Assembly: GCF_024584515.1 (NCBI RefSeq)
Contig: NZ_CP102173.1
Span: forward strand, 1,426,001-1,490,000
Length of the DNA stretch: 64,000 nt
Source of the DNA: Aeromicrobium wangtongii
GTDB taxonomy: Bacteria; Actinomycetota; Actinomycetes; Propionibacteriales; Nocardioidaceae
Direction of reading: 5' to 3'
Part shown: positions 59,157 to 64,000 of the stretch, in pieces
How positions within the stretch are numbered: the stretch's first letter is position 1
How the letters are laid out: each line of letters begins with the position of its first letter
Program-made: the position numbers and the translations under genes
Notes under the pieces: generated by a model
Database searches by the model: none
What the model was told of the DNA's origin: nothing
The model's input: only the letters and a program-made list of their open reading frames with translations

Positions 59157-61070
59157 TCAGGCTGCAGGTCGCGACGTGTCGCGGGCCGCAGGTCGCAGCA
59201 GGACGGCCGCGAGCACAGCCGCCACGAGGGCACAGATCGCGGCACCGACGAACACGGCGTGCAGCTGGGTGATCGCGGCCTCGCGCGCGGCGTCCTTGTA
59301 CGCCTGGCACAGGGTCGACTTGCCGTCGCAGAGCTCGACGATGGGTGGGATCTTCGCTGACGCGTTGTAGAAGGCACGCAGGCCGATCGTGGTCAGCGCC
59401 GAGATGCCCAGCAGCATCCCGACCATGCGGGCCACGATGAGCAGGGCCGATGCGACGCCGTGGACGGCATCGGCGGTGTGCGCCAGCAGCACCGCGTTGA
59501 CCGGGGCGATGGCGAGCCCGAAGCCCAGGCCAGCCAGCACCAGCGAGAGGGTCTCGACCGGGTGGTCGAGCGCGGTGGCGTCCCACGTCGACATGTGCCA
59601 GAACGCGAGTGCGCTCATGACCATCGCGACCGCGGTCAGGACGTGGGCCGGCACCCGGCGCAGGAGCCAACCGCCCAGCAGTGCCCCGACCGGCAGGGCG
59701 ACCAGGAACCGCAGCAGCACCAGGGCGGCGTCGAGCTGGGAGTCGCGGTGCACCGTGAGACGGGCGAAGAACGGGATGTCGACCAGGGCCGCGATGAGGG
59801 AGGCGCCGACGAAGAAGGACACCACGATCGCGCCCCACGCGGGCCGTTCGGTCAGGGCGCCCCGCGGGACGAGCGGACGCTGTGCCCGGCGCTGGCGCAG
59901 GGCGAATCCGGCGAAGGCCACGATGGCCAGCGGCACGAGCCACGGGGCGTCGGGGGAGACCGCCCCGCTCTCGGGCTCGGCCGATGCGAAGGTCACGATG
60001 ACGGCGCCGAGCCCGAGGGTCAGCAGCGCGGCGCCCCACAGATCGGTCTCCCGGGCCAGGGCCGGCCAGGCGCGCCAGGCGATCAGCGGCCGGCGCGCCG
60101 TGGCCAGCCGCAGCACGAACAGGGCGAGCAGCGCGAAGGTCACGAGGGCCAAGGGGGTCAGCCAGCGCGACTCGCCCGTCACGGGGAGATAGGCCCGGCC
60201 CAGCTCGACGTCCTGGACCAGGCGGTCGGGTGCACCCATGACCAGCGCGATCCCGGCCAGCGCCAGGGTCGCCAGCACCACGCCGGCCCAGTCGAACCCC
60301 CCGCCCGTTGAGCGTGCGCCCGTTGAGCCTGTCGAAACGCCCGTTGAGCCTGTCGAAACGTCGCCGCCCGTTGAGCCTGTCGAAACGTCGTCGCCCGTTG
60401 AGCCTGTCGAAACGTCGCCGCCGCCCGTTGAGCCTGTCGAAACGTCGCTCCCTTTCGACAAGCTCAAGGGGCGAGGAGGGCTCAAGGGGCGAGGGGGGCG
60501 CAGGGGCAGGATCGCAGCCACCAGGACCAGCCCGATCGCGCAGTTGAGCCAGAAGATCGTCCGCCAGTCGCCGACGGCCAGCACCACGGCGCCGTACAGC
60601 GGCCCCAGGACGCTGCCCAGCTCCTGCACCGCGCCGACGATGCCGAGCGGCAGGCCCCGGCGGTTCGGCGGCCACAGATCGGCCACGAGGGCCAGGGTCG
60701 GCGGGATCAGGCCGCCGCCGCCGATGCCCTGGATCAGCCGGCCGGCCACGACGGTCTCGAGGTTGTACGCGACGGCGGTGACCAGCGACCCGACCGCGAA
60801 CACCACCAGCGAGCCCAGCAGGACAGGCACGCGGCCGCGCAGGTCCGATATCCGGCCGATCAGCGGCAGCACACCGACGTAGCCGAGCAGGAACCCCGAC
60901 ACGATCGGCGCGGCGCGCTGCAGCTCCTCGGTGGGGATGCCCACCGACGTCATCATGTCCGGCAGCGCGAGCACGACGACATACGTGTCGGCGGCGGCGA
61001 ACGAGATCGCGACCGCCGCCAGCGCGAGCAGGATCCGGGAGGCGGGCCCGATCCGGCCCTGCGTGGTCAT
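59157..61070 (-). CDS. P55-like MFS exporter with in-frame repeat insertion
   Basis: A 637-residue transporter of the 14-helix drug-proton antiporter family, a likely homologue of mycobacterial P55 (Rv1410c, about 518 residues), because the LprG gene precedes it by seven bases. Helices 1-6 include ALPDMMTSVGI, IGRISDLRGRVPVLLG (motif A) and RLIQGIGGGGLIPPTLALVADL. Residues about 191-257, in the loop after helix 6, are encoded by tandem copies of a palindromic repeat and read as DVSTGSTGG repeats. Helices 7-14 follow and are intact, so the protein may be functional with an enlarged loop. It exports lipids or drugs. Confidence 0.88.
   Translation of the reverse strand: MTTQGRIGPASRILLALAAVAISFAAADTYVVVLALPDMMTSVGIPTEELQRAAPIVSGFLLGYVGVLPLIGRISDLRGRVPVLLGSLVVFAVGSLVTAVAYNLETVVAGRLIQGIGGGGLIPPTLALVADLWPPNRRGLPLGIVGAVQELGSVLGPLYGAVVLAVGDWRTIFWLNCAIGLVLVAAILPLRPPRPLSPPRPLSLSKGSDVSTGSTGGGDVSTGSTGDDVSTGSTGGDVSTGSTGVSTGSTGARSTGGGFDWAGVVLATLALAGIALVMGAPDRLVQDVELGRAYLPVTGESRWLTPLALVTFALLALFVLRLATARRPLIAWRAWPALARETDLWGAALLTLGLGAVIVTFASAEPESGAVSPDAPWLVPLAIVAFAGFALRQRRAQRPLVPRGALTERPAWGAIVVSFFVGASLIAALVDIPFFARLTVHRDSQLDAALVLLRFLVALPVGALLGGWLLRRVPAHVLTAVAMVMSALAFWHMSTWDATALDHPVETLSLVLAGLGFGLAIAPVNAVLLAHTADAVHGVASALLIVARMVGMLLGISALTTIGLRAFYNASAKIPPIVELCDGKSTLCQAYKDAAREAAITQLHAVFVGAAICALVAAVLAAVLLRPAARDTSRPAA
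60304..60476 (+). repeat. Tandem palindromic repeats inside the MFS coding region
   Basis: Five nearly perfect copies of a 21-base unit with core GTTGAGCCTGTCGAAAC lie at 60319-60339, 60340-60360, 60367-60387, 60394-60414 and 60424-60444, separated by 0-9 bases, after a truncated copy at 60304. A copy in the opposite orientation (TTTCGACAAGCTCAAGG) lies at 60452-60468. Such TTTCGACA-GCTCAA palindromes are familiar intergenic repeats in actinobacterial genomes. All spacings keep the transporter's reading frame. Confidence 0.9.
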
Positions 61071-61077
61071 GGGTGCG

Positions 61078-61782
61078 TCAGGGGGCTTCGATGGTGACCG
61101 GGGTCTTCGACGTCGACAGCACCACGGTGTAGGTGACCTCGTCGACGCCCGGGTAGAACGGACCGGTCAGGGTCACGTCCCGCAGGTTGTCGTCGTCATC
61201 GACCCGGTAGGCGACCGTGAACGGCTTGCCGGCGTTGGCGGACGGGATGATCGTCCGCACCACGCTGCCGGGCAGCGTCCCGGTGATCGTGGTCAGGACG
61301 TCCTTGCCGTCGCGCGACTTGTCGCCCTGCTTCAGGTCCTGCGTCTTGACCAGGATCTGGGTGATGCCGTTGTCGCGGTCGAGCAGCATCGCCGGATCGG
61401 GCGCCTTGAGCGACGCGGGGTCGATCGGGGAGAACGTGGGCAGGAACCCGGTCTTCGCGTAGACCTTGCCGGCCGTGGCGATGACGTCCGCGGCCAGACT
61501 CGCGCCGCCGGTGACCACGGTGACCTTGCCGGTGAAGGCGGGGGAGTGATTGCCCTTGCCCTCGGCCGACAGCAGGCCCGTGATGCCGTCGGGGACGCGC
61601 TTGGTCGCCAGCTTGATCGAGATCGTCTCGGCGTCGTCGAGGGCGGTCTTGGCCTCGGCCAGACGACCCGACAGACCGTCCCCGCCCTTCTGGGCGTCGT
61701 CGGGGCTGTCCGAGCCTCCCGAACAGGCGCCGAGCAGCAGGCCGGTCGCGACAAGAGCGGGAATCAGGTGTCGGGTGCGCAC
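61078..61782 (-). CDS. LprG-like lipoprotein (LppX/LprAFG family)
   Basis: A 234-residue lipoprotein. The signal peptide ends in the lipobox LLGAC with the lipidated Cys at 20, followed by a Gly/Ser/Asp linker. The rest matches the LppX_LprAFG fold (ISIKLATKRVPDGITGLLSAEGKG, YAKTGFLPTFSPIDPASLKAPDPAMLLD). In mycobacteria LprG carries triacylglycerides and works with the P55 exporter encoded next to it; here the two genes are seven bases apart. GTG 61782 is chosen because it gives a proper signal peptide; the open frame reaches further back into parC. Confidence 0.85.
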   Translation of the reverse strand: MRTRHLIPALVATGLLLGACSGGSDSPDDAQKGGDGLSGRLAEAKTALDDAETISIKLATKRVPDGITGLLSAEGKGNHSPAFTGKVTVVTGGASLAADVIATAGKVYAKTGFLPTFSPIDPASLKAPDPAMLLDRDNGITQILVKTQDLKQGDKSRDGKDVLTTITGTLPGSVVRTIIPSANAGKPFTVAYRVDDDDNLRDVTLTGPFYPGVDEVTYTVVLSTSKTPVTIEAP

Positions 61783-61786
61783 GGTG

Positions 61787-64000
61787 TCAGTCTCCCACGG
61801 GAGGGGTCGACGCCTGCGCGACGCCGAGCTGGGCCCCGGGCGCTCCCGAGATCGCGGCGATGGGCTGTGCGGCGGGAACACCCGAGCCGTCACGACGGTC
61901 GCTGACCGGCGGCAGGTCGACCGGCGAGCCGCTGGTCGCGCAGGCCATCGGGACGCCGTCGCCGACCCAGGCCGTCAGCAACCCGTCCTCGCCCTTGAGC
62001 AGGCGCTGGCAGCGGACGCCGCCGGTGGCCCGACCCTTCGGCGGGTAGATCGACAGCGGGCTGACCTTGACCGCACCGGTCTGCGTGCCGGGCAGTGCGT
62101 CGCTGGACCCGGCGACCGTGACGACGTACGCGCCCTCGACATCGGCGACCGCGCCGAAGGCCACCACGGACTGGCCGGTGGCGAGCTTGATGCCGGCCAC
62201 GCCGCCGCCCGAGCGGCCCTGCGGCCGGACCAAGGAGGCCGCGAAGTACAACAGCTGCGCATCGCTGGTGACGAAGGCCAGCTGCTCCTCGCCGGTGGCC
62301 AGCGCCGTCGCCCCGACGACCGAGTCGCCGTCGGCCAGCGAGATCAGCTCCCACTCGTCGCGGCTCAGGTGATCGGGCTTGACCCGCTTGACGACGCCCT
62401 GCTTGGTGCCCAGCGCGATGCCGGGCCCGTCCTCGTCGAAGGCCATGAGAGCCAGCGGCGCGGAGTCCAGGTCGGCGATCTCGGTCAGCGGGATACCGCC
62501 CTGCAGATTCGGCGACTGGGCCGTGGGCGGGAGGACAGGAAGATCGAGCACGTTGATGCGGCGGACCCGGCCGGATGCCGTGATGACACCGATCTCGCCG
62601 CGCGCCGTGGTGCGGACCGTCGACAGGATCGTGTCGTGCTTGACCCGCCGGTCGACATCGCCCAACGGGGAGTCGTCGGTCGTGCGCGCCAGCAGGCCGG
62701 TGGCCGACAGCAACACCCAGCACGGGTCGTCGCTGACCTCGACCGAGGTGGTCGCGGTCTTGGTCTGGCCGGAGGACTCCAGCAGGACGGTCCGCCGCGG
62801 GGTGCCGAACGTCTTGGCCATCTCGGCCAGCTCGTCGCCCACGACGGTGCGCAACAGCTGCTCGTCGGCCAGGATCGCGTCGAGCTCCTCGATCGTGCGA
62901 CGCAGCTCGGCGATCTCCTTCTCGACCTCGATGCGGTCGTAGCGCGTGAGGCGGCCGAGGGTCAGGTCCAGGATGTAGGTGGCCTGGATCTCGGACAGGT
63001 CGAAGACGCTCATGAGCCGCTCGCGGGCGTCCGTGCGGTTGTCGCTGGCCCGGATCAGCTGGATGACCTCGTCGATGTCGACCAGGGCCAGCATCAGGCC
63101 GTCGAGCAGGTGCAGGCGGTCGGCGGCCTTGCCGCGCCGGAAGGTCGTGCGCCGGCGGACGACGTCGATGCGGTGCGCGAGGTAGACCTCCAGCATCTCC
63201 TTGAGGCCGAGCGTGCGGGGCTGCCCGTCGACCAGAGCCACCGCGTTGATGCCGAACGAGCTCTCCATCGGGGTGCTCTTGAACAGCTGCTCGAGGATCG
63301 CCTCGGGGATGAAGCCGTTCTTGATCTCGATGACCAGCTGCAGTCCCTTGTGCCGGTCGGTGAGGTTCTTCAGGTCCGAGATGCCCTGCAGCTTCTTGGC
63401 CTGGACGAGCTTCTTGATCGCCTCCATGACCTTCTCGGGCCCCACGTTGTAGGGCAGCTCGGTGACGATGATGCCCTTCTTGCGGGGCGTGACGTTCTCG
63501 ATGCGGGTCGAGGCCCGCATCCGGAACGTGCCGTTGCCGGTCGCATAGGCGTCGCGGATGCCCTCCAGGCCGACGATCTTGCCGCCGGTGGGCAGATCGG
63601 GGCCGGGGATGAAGCGCATGAGGTCGTCGAGATCGGCCTTGGGGTGCTTGATCAGGTGCCGCAGCGCCTGGACGACCTCGATCAGGTTGTGCGGTGCGAT
63701 GTTGGTGGCCATGCCGACCGCGATGCCGCTGGCGCCGTTGACCAGCAGGTTGGGCAGCGACGCGGGCAGGACGACCGGCTCGGTCTCGCGCCCGTCGTAG
63801 TTGGGCCGGAAGTCGACGGTGTCCTCATTGATCGAGGCGGTCATGGCCTCGGCGGCGGCGTGCATCCGGATCTCGGTGTACCGCATCGCGGCGGGCGGAT
63901 CGTCCTGCGAGCCGAAGTTCCCGTGGCCGTCGGCCAGCGGCAGCCGCAGGGACCACGGCTGGACGAGTCGCACCAGCGCGTCGTAGATCGCGCTGTCGCC
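61787..64000 (-). CDS. parC: DNA topoisomerase IV subunit A (ParC), 5' end outside window
   Basis: The C-terminal 737 residues of a GyrA/ParC family protein; the start is beyond base 64000. The catalytic Tyr is in [10 protein letters not shown], 41 residues into the visible part. Further motifs are [42 protein letters not shown] and [18 protein letters not shown]. The C-terminal beta-pinwheel follows from about residue 390. It lacks an obvious GyrA box, which favours ParC over GyrA, and the partner ParE is 8 kb away. It is four bases upstream of the LprG gene on the same strand. Confidence 0.9.
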   Translation of the reverse strand, partial: GDSAIYDALVRLVQPWSLRLPLADGHGNFGSQDDPPAAMRYTEIRMHAAAEAMTASINEDTVDFRPNYDGRETEPVVLPASLPNLLVNGASGIAVGMATNIAPHNLIEVVQALRHLIKHPKADLDDLMRFIPGPDLPTGGKIVGLEGIRDAYATGNGTFRMRASTRIENVTPRKKGIIVTELPYNVGPEKVMEAIKKLVQAKKLQGISDLKNLTDRHKGLQLVIEIKNGFIPEAILEQLFKSTPMESSFGINAVALVDGQPRTLGLKEMLEVYLAHRIDVVRRRTTFRRGKAADRLHLLDGLMLALVDIDEVIQLIRASDNRTDARERLMSVFDLSEIQATYILDLTLGRLTRYDRIEVEKEIAELRRTIEELDAILADEQLLRTVVGDELAEMAKTFGTPRRTVLLESSGQTKTATTSVEVSDDPCWVLLSATGLLARTTDDSPLGDVDRRVKHDTILSTVRTTARGEIGVITASGRVRRINVLDLPVLPPTAQSPNLQGGIPLTEIADLDSAPLALMAFDEDGPGIALGTKQGVVKRVKPDHLSRDEWELISLADGDSVVGATALATGEEQLAFVTSDAQLLYFAASLVRPQGRSGGGVAGIKLATGQSVVAFGAVADVEGAYVVTVAGSSDALPGTQTGAVKVSPLSIYPPKGRATGGVRCQRLLKGEDGLLTAWVGDGVPMACATSGSPVDLPPVSDRRDGSGVPAAQPIAAISGAPGAQLGVAQASTPPVGD

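Noticed and set aside
60304..60476. CRISPR array
   Set aside because: Spacing of 0-9 bases with no spacer sequence; the repeats are read through in frame by a transporter.

Overview
The window is chromosomal DNA from a high-GC Gram-positive actinobacterium. Start codons are often GTG, lipoproteins are Gram-positive in type, and the gene content is actinobacterial: an ANTAR regulator of the PdtaR type, an HrdB-like sigma factor with a Lys/Ala-rich N-terminus, the LprG/P55 pair, DUF3068, DUF2613 and two AftD-like DUF3367 proteins. I infer the order Propionibacteriales, probably a Nocardioidaceae member such as Aeromicrobium or Nocardioides. The genus cannot be fixed from the sequence alone. Most of the window is core chromosome, densely packed, with many 1-14 nt gene overlaps. 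No phage, insertion sequence or CRISPR array was seen.

Layout. 1-12 kb: the 3' end of pyruvate kinase, a tRNA-Leu(CAA), pdtaR, a branched-chain amino-acid ABC system (livK on +, livHMGF on -), a DUF559 nuclease-like gene enclosed by 21-bp repeat arrays between those convergent units, a DUF554 membrane protein, a GNAT acetyltransferase and polA. 12-37 kb: a large envelope-polysaccharide region. It holds a flippase, a mannose-1-phosphate guanylyltransferase-like enzyme, two acyltransferases (one with an SGNH domain), two giant AftD-like arabinofuranosyltransferases, a GT4 glycosyltransferase, two SAM methyltransferases, a D-glycero-manno-heptose set (hddA-gmhA-gmhB), two DUF3068 proteins and the small DUF2613 protein. 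37-45 kb: M18 aminopeptidase, rpsA, an SH3/extensin-like secreted protein, coaE, a SigB-like sigma factor and oligopeptidase B. 45-56.5 kb: dinB, DUF4192, an SPFH protein, a carboxylate-amine ligase, the principal sigma factor, a secreted phospholipase D-like protein, a DUF7455 zinc protein, parE and a membrane protein. 56.5-64 kb (all -): an SGNH acyltransferase, beta-carbonic anhydrase, a P55-like MFS exporter, an LprG-like lipoprotein and the 3' part of parC.

How the genes fit together. The Liv genes form one importer. The 12-37 kb block looks like a workshop for a cell-surface glycan: nucleotide-sugar supply (ManC-like, heptose enzymes), assembly on the outer face (AftD-like GT-C enzymes), decoration (acyltransferases, methyltransferases) and lipid-linked export (flippase). 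LprG/P55 is a lipid and drug export pair beside the topoisomerase IV gene. 

The most unusual structures are the inverted 21-bp repeat arrays around the DUF559 gene, an in-frame burst of a palindromic repeat inside the P55-like transporter, a 210-nt convergent coding overlap between the second AftD-like gene and an acyltransferase, and strong palindromes in front of the heptose operon.
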